A stretch of DNA of 64,000 bases from JACKCP01 sp034007295 (GTDB taxonomy: Bacteria; Desulfobacterota; Desulfobacteria; Desulfobacterales; JACKCP01): contig JAVERC010000008.1 of assembly GCA_034007295.1 (NCBI GenBank), forward strand, positions 1 through 64,000. The letters run 5' to 3'. Below are positions 17,075 through 25,536 of the stretch, piece by piece; the first letter of the stretch is position 1, and every line of letters starts with the position of its first letter. The position numbers were made by a program, and so were the translations under genes. The notes beneath the pieces are model-generated. The model made no database searches, was not told the DNA's origin, and worked only from the letters and a program-made list of their open reading frames with translations.

Positions 17075-18244
17075 TTATTTTTCAGCTTTTTCCCGCTCAT
17101 CAAGTTCAATTCCCATGTTTTGTGCACGTTTTATCCATTGTTTTCTTGCAAGTACCCTCATATCAACAGCATTGTCTGTTTCATCAACTATTTCCATTCC
17201 CATGAGAGTTTCAATTATATCCTCTAGTGTGACAACACCTTCAGTGCTTCCATGTTCACTTACAATAACTGCAATTTGATGGCGGTTTTTTAAAAAATCT
17301 TCAAATAATACAGCAAGAGATACAGTCTCTGGAACAGCAGGAATTTTTCTTTTTAAAACACTTAATTTTTCTTCCCCTTTTTTTTCTGCTGCAAAAATAA
17401 GGATATCATCTTTTAAAACAAATCCTGTAATATCATCAACTCCAGAGGAAAAAATAGGGATTCTTGAAAAGGGCTGCTTTGAAACTTTTGAAGCTGCTTC
17501 AGATATTTTTATATTTTCTTTTAAAGCAAGCATTACTGTTCTTGGAGTCATAATGTCTGCTGCCTTTAAAGAGTGAAAGCAGAAAAGATTTTTTATTATG
17601 ATTGATTCTTTTTTGTCAAGTTCTCCTGAATGTTCTCCAGCAGCAGCCATTGCAATAAATTCTTCCTTGTTGAATATAGTTTCTTTTTTGCCGCCGGAAA
17701 TAAGTTTTGTAATTTTTTCAGATATCCAGACAAGTGGGTATAAAATTATGATAAGACTCTTTATAAAAATTGAAGCCGGCCAAACAAGGCTTTTCCAATA
17801 AACTGCTCCAATTGTTTTTGGAATTATTTCAGAAAAAAAAAGAATCATAAATGTCATTGCTGCTGAAAAAACACCAAACCATGCATCTCCAAAAACTGAA
17901 GTTGCCTTTGCACCTGCTCCAATTGCTCCAATTGTGTGTGCTATTGTGTTAAGAGTCAGAATTGAAGCAAGTGAACTGTCAATTTTGTCCTGCTTGATTT
18001 GTTTGAGAATGGAAAAAAGTTTTTTGTTTTTTTGTTTTTTACCTTCAATGTATGAAGGGGTAATGCTTAAAAGTACAGCTTCTGCAATAGAGCAGAGAAA
18101 TGAAAAGATAAGAGCAAGAAGAATGTAAATTATTAAAATTATAAAATCTGCCTTATAATTGCTTCCTAATTGCGGTTGTGATGCATTAGCTGATAAGGGC
18201 GTAAGAAAAATAGCCAGAAAGAACAGGTCTTGAATTGATTTCAT
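17075..18244 (-). CDS. CNNM/CBS-domain membrane protein (CorB/HlyC-like)
   Basis: 389-aa protein. A hydrophobic N-terminal stretch is followed by a CNNM (DUF21) transmembrane domain with three to four helices (SIAEAVLLS, TLNTIAHTIGAIGAG and FFSEIIPKTIGA are family hallmarks). A tandem CBS pair then starts at MTPRTVMLAL and ends at the acidic GVVTLEDIIETLMGMEIVDETD. The CorC/HlyC C-terminal domain of the longer family members is absent. Relatives mediate magnesium/sodium exchange in the inner membrane. The GAF gene follows within a few bases of the stop. Confidence 0.88.
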   Translation of the reverse strand: MKSIQDLFFLAIFLTPLSANASQPQLGSNYKADFIILIIYILLALIFSFLCSIAEAVLLSITPSYIEGKKQKNKKLFSILKQIKQDKIDSSLASILTLNTIAHTIGAIGAGAKATSVFGDAWFGVFSAAMTFMILFFSEIIPKTIGAVYWKSLVWPASIFIKSLIIILYPLVWISEKITKLISGGKKETIFNKEEFIAMAAAGEHSGELDKKESIIIKNLFCFHSLKAADIMTPRTVMLALKENIKISEAASKVSKQPFSRIPIFSSGVDDITGFVLKDDILIFAAEKKGEEKLSVLKRKIPAVPETVSLAVLFEDFLKNRHQIAVIVSEHGSTEGVVTLEDIIETLMGMEIVDETDNAVDMRVLARKQWIKRAQNMGIELDEREKAEK

Positions 18245-18323
18245 GTTTGATTTCCCATTTTTGTTGCCGGTAATATTTAAATTTGGTTTGAATTATATAT
18301 TTGGTGAATGAGAACAGTTTTTT

Positions 18324-18346
18324 TGGCCGTTTTGTTCAGCGGCTAA
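18324..18346 (-). repeat. Family A end fragment
   Basis: Isolated end GGCCGTTTTGTTCAGCGGCTAA matching the end of family A copies (GGCCGTTTTCGTTCAGCAACTAA near 59.25 kb). It is the only recognisable element in the 284-bp gap 18245-18528, apart from AT-rich promoter-like sequence. Confidence 0.6.
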
Positions 18347-18528
18347 TTATTTTATAAATTTTTATATATTAAAAATGCTTTGTAAAATCAAAAATTAATT
18401 TAGATGTTTTTAGGTTAAGTGAAATTTTTTTAAAATTTATGTTTTTAGTTTACTCTTTTTTATGTTTTGTAATGTATAAAGTGCTGATTGTATTTTTTAG
18501 CTGATGAACAAATATTGAGTATTAGGTT

Positions 18529-20283
18529 ATGAATAAAAAATTAAATATAACAAATGAAATGTATGTTTTTATGGACACGGTTTATAACCCTGTTCTTGCT
18601 ATTGATATGACCGGAGCTATAGTTTTCTGCAATAAAGCAATGGAGGCAGTTACTGGCTTTTCAAGAAGATCCATTGAAGGCCAGCATATAAGTGATGTTG
18701 TTCAGTTTTCAGAGCTTGATAAAATACTTAAAACTGGAAAGATTGAATCAGCAAGAAAAGTTATAATAAATGAAAAAGTTTTTATTTCAAACCGAAGCCC
18801 GGTTAAAATAGGCGGTGAAATTGTGGGAGCAATAGCTGTTCTTCAGGATATTTCAGACCTTGAACTTATTTCGTCTGAGCTTGAAAATACCAAAATGCTT
18901 ACAGAAGAACTTCAGGCTATAATAGAATCTTCTTTTGACGGTATTTATGTGACTGACGGCAGTGCAAGGACAATAAGGGTCAATAATGCCTATGAAAGAC
19001 TCACAGGTCTTAAAAGGGAAGAAGTTATTGGGAAAACAATGAATGATCTTATAAATAAAGGCTATTATAACGATTCGGTTACTTTGAGAGTCCTTGAGAC
19101 AGGAAAGCCTGAAACTCTTATTCAGAAGATTAAAACAGGTAAAACAGTTATGGTAACAGGCACTCCAATTCTCAATAAAAAAGGAGATATAAGACTTGTT
19201 GTAACAAATGTAAGGGATGTAACAGAACTTCATAGTCTTCAGACAGAGTTAGAAAAAATGGAGGATCTCCAGACTCGTTATATAACTGAAATTACAGAAC
19301 TTAAAGGTCAGATAGAAGGAAACGAAAATTATATTTTGCGTTCTAAAAAGATGAAGGAAGTTTATGAGCTTGCTTTAAGGCTTGCCAGAGTTGATTCTAC
19401 TGTTGTTATCCAGGGAGAGTCTGGTGCAGGAAAAGAAGTTATTGCAAATGTTATTCATGCAAACAGCCGACGAAAGGATAAACCTTTTCTTAAGATAAGC
19501 TGTGCAGCTATTCCAGATAATCTTCTTGAATCAGAGCTTTTTGGATATTCTCCGGGAGCATTTACAGGAGCAAATAAAAATGGAAAACCTGGCCTTTTTG
19601 AAATGGCTGATAAGGGTACAGTGCTGCTTGATGAAATTGGAGAACTTCCCCTTGGTCTGCAGGCAAAGCTTTTAAGAGTTATTCAGGAAAAGGAATGTAT
19701 GAGGGTAGGAAGCAGTATATCAACTCCAGTTGATGTAAGAATTATTGCTGCTACAAATAGAAATTTAAAGGATATGGTAAAAAACAGGGAGTTTAGAAAG
19801 GATCTTTTTTTTAGGCTGAATGTTGTTCCTGTTTTTGTTCCTCCTTTAAGAGAAAGAAAAGAATGTCTTGTGTTTTTTGTTAAGTATTTTCTTGAGCGTT
19901 ATAATAAAAAATATGATTTTTCAAAAAGAGTTGACCCTTCACTTATAGATATTTTTTATGATTATGACTGGCCTGGAAATGTCAGAGAGCTTGAAAATAT
20001 TATAGAAAGGATGGTTGTTGTAAGCACAGGCGATATTTTAGACGAAACCTGCCTGCCTTCGGGATTTATGGCTGATAAAAAAAATTCTAATAAAACAGAT
20101 TTTGGGAATAAATCTTTTAAGGAGCTTATTGAAGAATATGAAAAGGAAATAATTGAAGTTTCAATTCAAAAAGAAAAAAGCACACGAAAAGCAGCTGCAG
20201 CTCTTGGAATTAATCAGTCTACTGTAGTTAGGAAAATGAAAAAATATGATATATCGCCTTTAGCAGGTGATATTGATGTCTAG
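18529..20283 (+). CDS. Sigma-54-dependent PAS-domain activator (probable regulator of the 4-hydroxybutyrate genes)
   Basis: 584-aa enhancer-binding protein. Two PAS domains (about residues 10-110 and 125-240) are followed by the AAA+ sigma-54 interaction domain and a short Fis/TyrR-type HTH (TRKAAAALGINQSTVVRKMKKY). The AAA+ domain has Walker A GESGAGKE, the sigma-54 contact loop GAFTGA and Walker B VLLDEIGELP. There is no receiver domain, so PAS domains probably sense the signal directly. It lies 316 bp upstream of and codirectional with the dehydratase operon, which has two palindromes and a -24/-12 promoter in between. Confidence 0.9.
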   Translation: MNKKLNITNEMYVFMDTVYNPVLAIDMTGAIVFCNKAMEAVTGFSRRSIEGQHISDVVQFSELDKILKTGKIESARKVIINEKVFISNRSPVKIGGEIVGAIAVLQDISDLELISSELENTKMLTEELQAIIESSFDGIYVTDGSARTIRVNNAYERLTGLKREEVIGKTMNDLINKGYYNDSVTLRVLETGKPETLIQKIKTGKTVMVTGTPILNKKGDIRLVVTNVRDVTELHSLQTELEKMEDLQTRYITEITELKGQIEGNENYILRSKKMKEVYELALRLARVDSTVVIQGESGAGKEVIANVIHANSRRKDKPFLKISCAAIPDNLLESELFGYSPGAFTGANKNGKPGLFEMADKGTVLLDEIGELPLGLQAKLLRVIQEKECMRVGSSISTPVDVRIIAATNRNLKDMVKNREFRKDLFFRLNVVPVFVPPLRERKECLVFFVKYFLERYNKKYDFSKRVDPSLIDIFYDYDWPGNVRELENIIERMVVVSTGDILDETCLPSGFMADKKNSNKTDFGNKSFKELIEEYEKEIIEVSIQKEKSTRKAAAALGINQSTVVRKMKKYDISPLAGDIDV

Positions 20284-20290
20284 ATGCATC

Positions 20291-20306
20291 GATGCTTAAA
20301 TGCATC
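20291..20306. promoter_or_regulatory. Candidate activator site 1 (near-palindrome)
   Basis: GATGCTTAAATGCATC, one mismatch from a perfect inverted repeat and nearly identical to site 2. It starts 7 bp past the stop of the sigma-54 activator and lies about 215 bp upstream of the -24/-12 element, a usual distance for upstream activating sites. Confidence 0.65.
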
Positions 20307-20358
20307 AAAATAGGTGTTAGCTTTAAATAAAGGAAGTTACGGTTTAAATTATTTTTAT

Positions 20359-20374
20359 GATGCATAAATGCATC
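20359..20374. promoter_or_regulatory. Candidate activator site 2 (perfect palindrome)
   Basis: GATGCATAAATGCATC, a perfect inverted repeat, 68 bp from site 1 centre to centre and about 145 bp upstream of the -24 element. This fits dimer binding by the TyrR-like HTH of the activator encoded just upstream. Confidence 0.7.
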
Positions 20375-20518
20375 GGTTTGTGATCTTGTCTTATCTTAAA
20401 ATATCCTTTTTTTCTCCCCCTAATAAATTTATTTTATTTATTTAATGATCTGATTTTAAAAGGTTTTATTCCTTAGATTTCTATTGTTGGCTGTCAGTTT
20501 TTTATAATTTTATAATTT

Positions 20519-20534
20519 AGGCACCTTTATTGCT
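20519..20534 (+). promoter_or_regulatory. Sigma-54 (-24/-12) promoter of the 4-hydroxybutyrate operon
   Basis: AGGCAC-CTTTA-TTGCT matches the RpoN consensus TGGCAC-N5-TTGCW. The GG (20520-20521) and GC (20532-20533) are exactly 12 bp apart. A start site would fall near 20545, about 55 bp before the dehydratase ATG. Confidence 0.78.
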
Positions 20535-20599
20535 TGTACGCTTCAAAGTGCTAAATAGTATATATTTGTGTATAAAAATAAAATAAAGGAGAGAAAATT

Positions 20600-22045
20600 A
20601 TGTTAATGACAGCCGCACAATACGAAGAAAGCCTTAGAAAGCTTGATCTTAAGGTGTACATGTTTGGCAAAAGAATTGAAAATGTTGTAGATGATCCAAT
20701 TATCCGTCCTTCAATGAATGCAGTTGCAGCAACCTATGAATTTGCACATAAGCCTGAATATGAAGATCTAATGACTGCAACCTCACATATTACAGGTAAA
20801 AAAATTAATCGCTTCTGCCACATTCATCAAAACACACAAGACCTTGTAAAAAAAACAAAGATGGGCAGGCTTCTAGGTTCCAAAACAGGATGCTGTTTTC
20901 AGCGCTGTGTTGGTATGGATGCTATGAATGCTCTTTCAATCACAACTTATAATATTGATGAAAAATACGGTACTTCCTATTATAAAAATTTTCTTAAGTA
21001 TCTTGAATATGTACAGGAAAACGATCTGACATGCGATGGAGCAATGACCGATCCAAAAGGAGACAGATCGCTTCCTCCTCATAAACAGCCTGATCCAGAT
21101 ATGTTTATGCATGTTGTAGAAGAAACAGAAGACGGAATAATTGTTTCAGGTGCAAAGGCTCATCAGACAGGTGCTGTAAACTCCCATGAAATTATAATTA
21201 TGCCTACCATTTCCATGCGTGAAGAAGACAAGGATTATGCAATTTCATTTGCAGTTCCAAGTGACACTGAAGGAATAACCTACATAATGGGCCGTCAGTC
21301 ATGCGACTTGAGAAAGCTTGAATCAGGAACAATTGACAGAGGAAATCAGTATTACGGAGGACATGAGGCTCTTGTTGTATTTGACAGGGTTTTTGTTCCA
21401 AAAGACAGAATTTTCATGCTCAGGGAACACGAATTTGCAGGACAGCTTGTTGAGCAGTTTGCTTCATATCACCGCCAGAGCTATGCATGTAAAGCCGGAG
21501 TAGGTGATGTACTTATAGGGGCTGCACAGACAATTGCAGAATACAATGGTGCAAACAAGGCTTCCCATGTCAAAGATAAAATCATTGAAATGAACCATTT
21601 AAATGAAACCCTTTTCTGTGGTTCTGTTGCTTGTGCTGCTGAAGGCCACAAAGAACCCAGCGGAACATATCTTGTAAATACCCTTCTTGCCAATGTTTGT
21701 AAGCAGAATGTAACAAGATTTCCATATGAGATAGCAAGACTTGCCCAGGATATTGCAGGCGGACTTATGGTTACTCTTCCTTCAGAAGCTGACTACAGAT
21801 CAGAAGAAATTGGTAAATGGATTGAAAAATATTACAAGGCTGACAATACAGTTTCAACTGAAAACAGAATGAGAATATTAAGACTTATAGAAAACATTAC
21901 TCTTGGAACAGCTGCTGTTGGATATCTTACCGAATCAATGCACGGAGCAGGCTCTCCCCAGGCACAAAGAATTATGATTGCACGCCAGGTCAATCTTAAG
22001 GAAAAGCAGGCTGTTGCAAAAAAACTGTGCGGTATAAAAGAGTAG
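20600..22045 (+). CDS. abfD: 4-hydroxybutyryl-CoA dehydratase / vinylacetyl-CoA delta-isomerase
   Basis: 481-aa [4Fe-4S]- and FAD-containing dehydratase converting 4-hydroxybutyryl-CoA to crotonyl-CoA. The fold is that of acyl-CoA dehydrogenases/4-hydroxyphenylacetate 3-hydroxylase. Cluster ligands are C99 and C103 (CCFQRC), H291 and C297 (YHRQSYACK); FAD-site HQTGAVNSHE and GGHEALVVFDRVFVP are conserved. From memory the Clostridium aminobutyricum enzyme has H292 and C299, so the Y-to-C loop is one residue shorter here. GGAGAG precedes the ATG. Next to a 4-hydroxybutyrate CoA-transferase gene, this points to 4-hydroxybutyrate (or GABA/succinate-semialdehyde-derived) catabolism to crotonyl-CoA in the cytosol. 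Confidence 0.92.
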   Translation: MLMTAAQYEESLRKLDLKVYMFGKRIENVVDDPIIRPSMNAVAATYEFAHKPEYEDLMTATSHITGKKINRFCHIHQNTQDLVKKTKMGRLLGSKTGCCFQRCVGMDAMNALSITTYNIDEKYGTSYYKNFLKYLEYVQENDLTCDGAMTDPKGDRSLPPHKQPDPDMFMHVVEETEDGIIVSGAKAHQTGAVNSHEIIIMPTISMREEDKDYAISFAVPSDTEGITYIMGRQSCDLRKLESGTIDRGNQYYGGHEALVVFDRVFVPKDRIFMLREHEFAGQLVEQFASYHRQSYACKAGVGDVLIGAAQTIAEYNGANKASHVKDKIIEMNHLNETLFCGSVACAAEGHKEPSGTYLVNTLLANVCKQNVTRFPYEIARLAQDIAGGLMVTLPSEADYRSEEIGKWIEKYYKADNTVSTENRMRILRLIENITLGTAAVGYLTESMHGAGSPQAQRIMIARQVNLKEKQAVAKKLCGIKE

Positions 22046-22050
22046 GGTAA

Positions 22051-22317
22051 ATGCTTTTTGCAGGCTTGAAATACTGCGGAGGCTGTTCTCCCATGTTTGA
22101 CAGGACCGCACTTGTTCTTGAAATAAAGGAAAGGCTTAAGGGTAAAATTGAGTTTGTCCATTATGAAAACCCGGATGCACGACTGATTCTTGTGGTGTGT
22201 GGTTGTGAAAGTGCCTGTGTAGATGTTGAGCAGCTTCTAGCAGAAGATGTTTTTATAATTTTTAAGAAAGAGCATGCCGAAGCATTTATAAAAAAAATTG
22301 AAAGCATGGATCGGTGA
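22051..22317 (+). CDS. Small Cys-rich protein between abfD and abfT, function unknown
   Basis: 88-aa soluble protein with two cysteine groups: YCGGCSPMFDR at residues 8-18 and VVCGCESACVD near residue 50. This looks like a potential metal or Fe-S site. It starts 5 bp after the abfD stop and ends 4 bp before the abfT start, so it is an integral operon member. I do not know a functional assignment. A role in Fe-S handling for the dehydratase is a guess from position. Confidence 0.75.
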   Translation: MLFAGLKYCGGCSPMFDRTALVLEIKERLKGKIEFVHYENPDARLILVVCGCESACVDVEQLLAEDVFIIFKKEHAEAFIKKIESMDR

Positions 22318-22321
22318 TTAA

Positions 22322-23623
22322 ATGGACTGGAAAAAAATTTACAAAGAAAGAATTAAGAGTGCTGATGAGGCAGTCAGCTGCATAAAATCTGGAGACAGGA
22401 TTGTTGCAGGACATGCAACAGGTTCTCCAGAAGTTTTGCTTGAGGCCCTGACAAGGAATTCACAAGGTTTGGAAGACGTAGAAATTGTTCATATGGTTTC
22501 CATGGGTGAATCCATATATTGCCTTCCTGAATATGAGGGGATTTTTCGTCACAGGTCTCTTTTTGCAGGGCCGAAAACAAGAAAGCTTCTTGCTGAAGGA
22601 AAAGGAGATTATACACCTTGCCATTTCAGTGAGATTCCTCTTTTGTTCAGAAATGAAGTTTTGCCTGTAGATGCTGCACTTATAACTGTTTCACCTCCTG
22701 ATAAATCAGGCTATGTAAGTCTTGGAGTTTCAGTTGACTATACAATGGAAGCAGCTTTGAAGGCAAAAACTGTAATTGCTGAAGTAACTTCTCAAATGCC
22801 TGCCACATGCGGATATTCATTTCTCCATGTAAGCCAGATAGATCATTTTGTTGAATCAGATGGTCCGATAATTGAACTTGCTCCTCCAAAAATAGGTGAT
22901 ATTGAAAAAGCCATAGGTGAAAATGTTGCAAAGCTTATTAAAGACGGCGACTGTCTTCAGCTTGGAATAGGAGCCATACCTGACGCTACCCTTACTTTTC
23001 TTACAGAAAAAAAAGACCTTGGTATCCATTCTGAAATGGTTTCGGACGGAGTCATGCACCTTGTAGAAAAAGGGGTTATAAATGGAAGAAAAAAGAATTT
23101 TCATCCAGGGAAAATAGTGATCTGTTTTGCTATGGGTTCAAAAAAGTTTTACCAGTGGCTAGATAACAACTCCATGATTGAAATGTATCCTGTAGATTAT
23201 TCAAATGATCCTTTTCTTATAGCTAAAAACGACAATATGGTTTCAATAAATTCTGCTATTTCTGTTGATCTTCTTGGGCAGGTTGCCGCTGATACACTTG
23301 GCAGTGTTCAGTTCAGCGGAGTAGGCGGTCAGGTGGACTTTGTAAGAGGTGCCAAATTGTCAAAAGGCGGAAGAAGCATTATTGCACTTCCCTCAACAGC
23401 TGCAAAGGGAACAAAATCAAGAATTGTGTCTGCTCTTGAGCCTGGACAGGCTGTTACTACTTCAAGAAATGATGTTGATTATATTGTTACGGAATTTGGA
23501 ATTGCACATCTTGGAGGCCACTCTGTAAGAGAGAGGGCAAACGCACTTATTAAAGTCGCACATCCTGATTTCAGAGAGGGGCTTGAAAAGGAATTTGAAA
23601 AATTATTTTACAAACTTAATTAA
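22322..23623 (+). CDS. abfT: 4-hydroxybutyrate CoA-transferase
   Basis: 433-aa CoA-transferase of the acetyl-CoA hydrolase/transferase family. It activates 4-hydroxybutyrate with acetyl-CoA (or another acyl-CoA) for the dehydratase. The catalytic Glu is E238 in HSEMVSDGV, the same number as the known active-site Glu of AbfT in Clostridium aminobutyricum. GIGAIPDA, GGQVDFVRGA and EFGIAHLGGHSVRERA are family motifs. It is the third gene of the sigma-54 operon. A general acetate/propionate CoA-transferase is possible, but the operon context favours 4-hydroxybutyrate. Confidence 0.9.
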   Translation: MDWKKIYKERIKSADEAVSCIKSGDRIVAGHATGSPEVLLEALTRNSQGLEDVEIVHMVSMGESIYCLPEYEGIFRHRSLFAGPKTRKLLAEGKGDYTPCHFSEIPLLFRNEVLPVDAALITVSPPDKSGYVSLGVSVDYTMEAALKAKTVIAEVTSQMPATCGYSFLHVSQIDHFVESDGPIIELAPPKIGDIEKAIGENVAKLIKDGDCLQLGIGAIPDATLTFLTEKKDLGIHSEMVSDGVMHLVEKGVINGRKKNFHPGKIVICFAMGSKKFYQWLDNNSMIEMYPVDYSNDPFLIAKNDNMVSINSAISVDLLGQVAADTLGSVQFSGVGGQVDFVRGAKLSKGGRSIIALPSTAAKGTKSRIVSALEPGQAVTTSRNDVDYIVTEFGIAHLGGHSVRERANALIKVAHPDFREGLEKEFEKLFYKLN

Positions 23624-23828
23624 AATGAATCCTGGTCGTTTTGATTTACAGGTGAGTCGTTTGAAATAAATATTTTTAAAATTAAATGATTAAGTTTTTT
23701 GTATATATTTGTATATATTATAACTTATGGTAGTGTTTTCTTTAAATTCAGAAAGCACACTCCAAACGGTTTAACTACTGGTTTGTTTGAAGTTTAAAAT
23801 CAGTCTTCCTATGAGGAGAAAGTTTGTT

Positions 23829-25322
23829 ATGAAAAGTAAAAGAGAATATGGAAAAATTCAGCCGGGTATAAAAATGGGTAAATTGAGACTGCGTCTTCCA
23901 TTTATCCATTATAATTTTGAAATTTCGGATTATCTTCAGGGAATTCTTATGTGTACTGTTTGTCTTGGAATTATCCCTGTTCTGACAGCAAAGCTTGGAA
24001 TGAGCTATGAAGTTGCTCTTGCAATAGTAATTATAAACGGCAGTCTTTATCTTGCTCATGTTACATTTGGAGACCCTGTTGTTCCAGGATGGGTTACTCC
24101 TGCTGTTCCTTTGCTTATTGTATATGTTGAGGGATTTGCCCCTGGAGTTGAGAGAATGCAGGCTCTTATTGCCTTTGAATTGTTATTTGGAGCATTTTGT
24201 CTAACAATCGGGGTTTCGGGTCTTGCCAAAAAGGTAATATCCTTTATTCCAAATGCTGTTCAATCGGCAATTCTTATTGGAGCAGGATTTTCTGCTGTTA
24301 TGCTTATTTTTAAACCAGGAGAAGGACTTAAAAGCTTTGATGCCTATCCATGGACAATAACAATTTGTGTTGGGCTTGCATTTTATCTTCTTTTTTCAGA
24401 TCATTTTAAAACGCTCAGGAAAAAGAATAAGCTTTTTTTTGCTATATCAAACCTTGGAATGATGCCTGCTCTTGCTCTTGCAATATTTGTAGGGCCTATG
24501 TTTGGGGAAGTTCCATGGCCTACATATGATTCAACTATTTTTACACGTCCTGATTTTGCAGGACTTTTCAGAGATTTTACAATGTTTGGGAATATTCCTG
24601 TCCCTCCCCTTAAACTTTTTATTGCTTCAATTCCAATGGTTTTAAGTGCTTATATTGTAATCTTTGGTGATGTTCTTCAAAGTCAAGCCCTTATTGAAGA
24701 TGCACAAAAATACAGGCCTGATGAAGATATTGACTACAGTCCTGATAGAGCACACATTATTTTTGGTGCAAGAAATATGATTATGAGTGTAGTTGGGCCT
24801 GATATTTCTATGTGTGGTCCTTTGTGGGCTGCCATGCAGGTTGTTGTCTGCGAAAGATACAAGCATGGACCTGAAGCAATGGAATCTCTTACCGGAGGTG
24901 CAGCCTCATTTCGTCTGGGAACATGGACAGGATATTTTCTTGCACCTGTAACAGCAACTGTAAAACCAATACTTGGAATTGGTCTTGCCTCTACAATGCT
25001 TGTTCAGGGATATGTAAGTGTAAGAATAGGTGTTCTTAAATCAAAGTCTTTTAATGATCTTGGAATAGCGGGCGTTGCTGGAGCAGTCCTTGCTACAAGA
25101 GGAGCAGCCTGGGGACTTGCAGTTTCAATATTTCTTTGTGCACTTGTTTATCTTGGCACATCAAGAGAAAATCTTTACAGGGAAGCAGAGCCTGTTTTTC
25201 CGGGTAATCTACCATCTATGCCTCAAGAAAAGGATAAAACTATTCATTTAGGCAAAAAATCAGGAACTATTGAGAATAACTCCAGGTTAAAGGCAGACTT
25301 TGCTGCAGAACCTGCTGAATAA
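23829..25322 (+). CDS. Permease of the NCS2/solute-carrier-23-like group
   Basis: 497-aa polytopic inner-membrane protein with about 12 hydrophobic segments. The N-terminal cytosolic part ends at FEISDYLQGILMCTVCLGIIP. A PDVSMCGP-like segment (VVGPDISMCGPLW) and a Gly-rich region around AVQSAILIGAGFSAVM recall the two half-helix substrate sites of the NCS2/SulP fold. The ATG at 23829 follows GAGGAG at 23813-23818; an upstream TTG at 23787 is less likely. It stands 205 bp after abfT, so uptake of 4-hydroxybutyrate or a related acid is plausible inference; the substrate is not known. Confidence 0.75.
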   Translation: MKSKREYGKIQPGIKMGKLRLRLPFIHYNFEISDYLQGILMCTVCLGIIPVLTAKLGMSYEVALAIVIINGSLYLAHVTFGDPVVPGWVTPAVPLLIVYVEGFAPGVERMQALIAFELLFGAFCLTIGVSGLAKKVISFIPNAVQSAILIGAGFSAVMLIFKPGEGLKSFDAYPWTITICVGLAFYLLFSDHFKTLRKKNKLFFAISNLGMMPALALAIFVGPMFGEVPWPTYDSTIFTRPDFAGLFRDFTMFGNIPVPPLKLFIASIPMVLSAYIVIFGDVLQSQALIEDAQKYRPDEDIDYSPDRAHIIFGARNMIMSVVGPDISMCGPLWAAMQVVVCERYKHGPEAMESLTGGAASFRLGTWTGYFLAPVTATVKPILGIGLASTMLVQGYVSVRIGVLKSKSFNDLGIAGVAGAVLATRGAAWGLAVSIFLCALVYLGTSRENLYREAEPVFPGNLPSMPQEKDKTIHLGKKSGTIENNSRLKADFAAEPAE

Positions 25323-25363
25323 CCGTTTAAAGCCTTATTTACCTCCCCCAGTTATAAATAAGA

Positions 25364-25397
25364 GAAACAGCATCTCCCTAATGGGAGGTGCTGTTTC
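25364..25397 (+). terminator. Terminator-like hairpin after the permease gene
   Basis: 15-bp stem GAAACAGCATCTCCC / GGGAGGTGCTGTTTC (one G-T wobble) with a 4-nt TAAT loop. Only a short T stretch lies within the 3' arm, so termination efficiency is uncertain; it could instead protect the transcript 3' end. Confidence 0.65.
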
Positions 25398-25536
25398 ATT
25401 AACAAAAGTATTATAAAGTATCAATTTGAAGTTTAATTTGATTTGGTTTAAGAGTTAGATTTTTTGTAACTATTCAGATTAAAGCTCAATAATTACAAAT
25501 TTTTATTCAATATCTGAAATTAGGAGATTTAAAGAA

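Noticed and set aside
23787..23828. TTG start of the permease at 23787
   Set aside because: The ATG at 23829 has GAGGAG at proper distance; the extension MKFKISLPMRRKFV covers that ribosome site.
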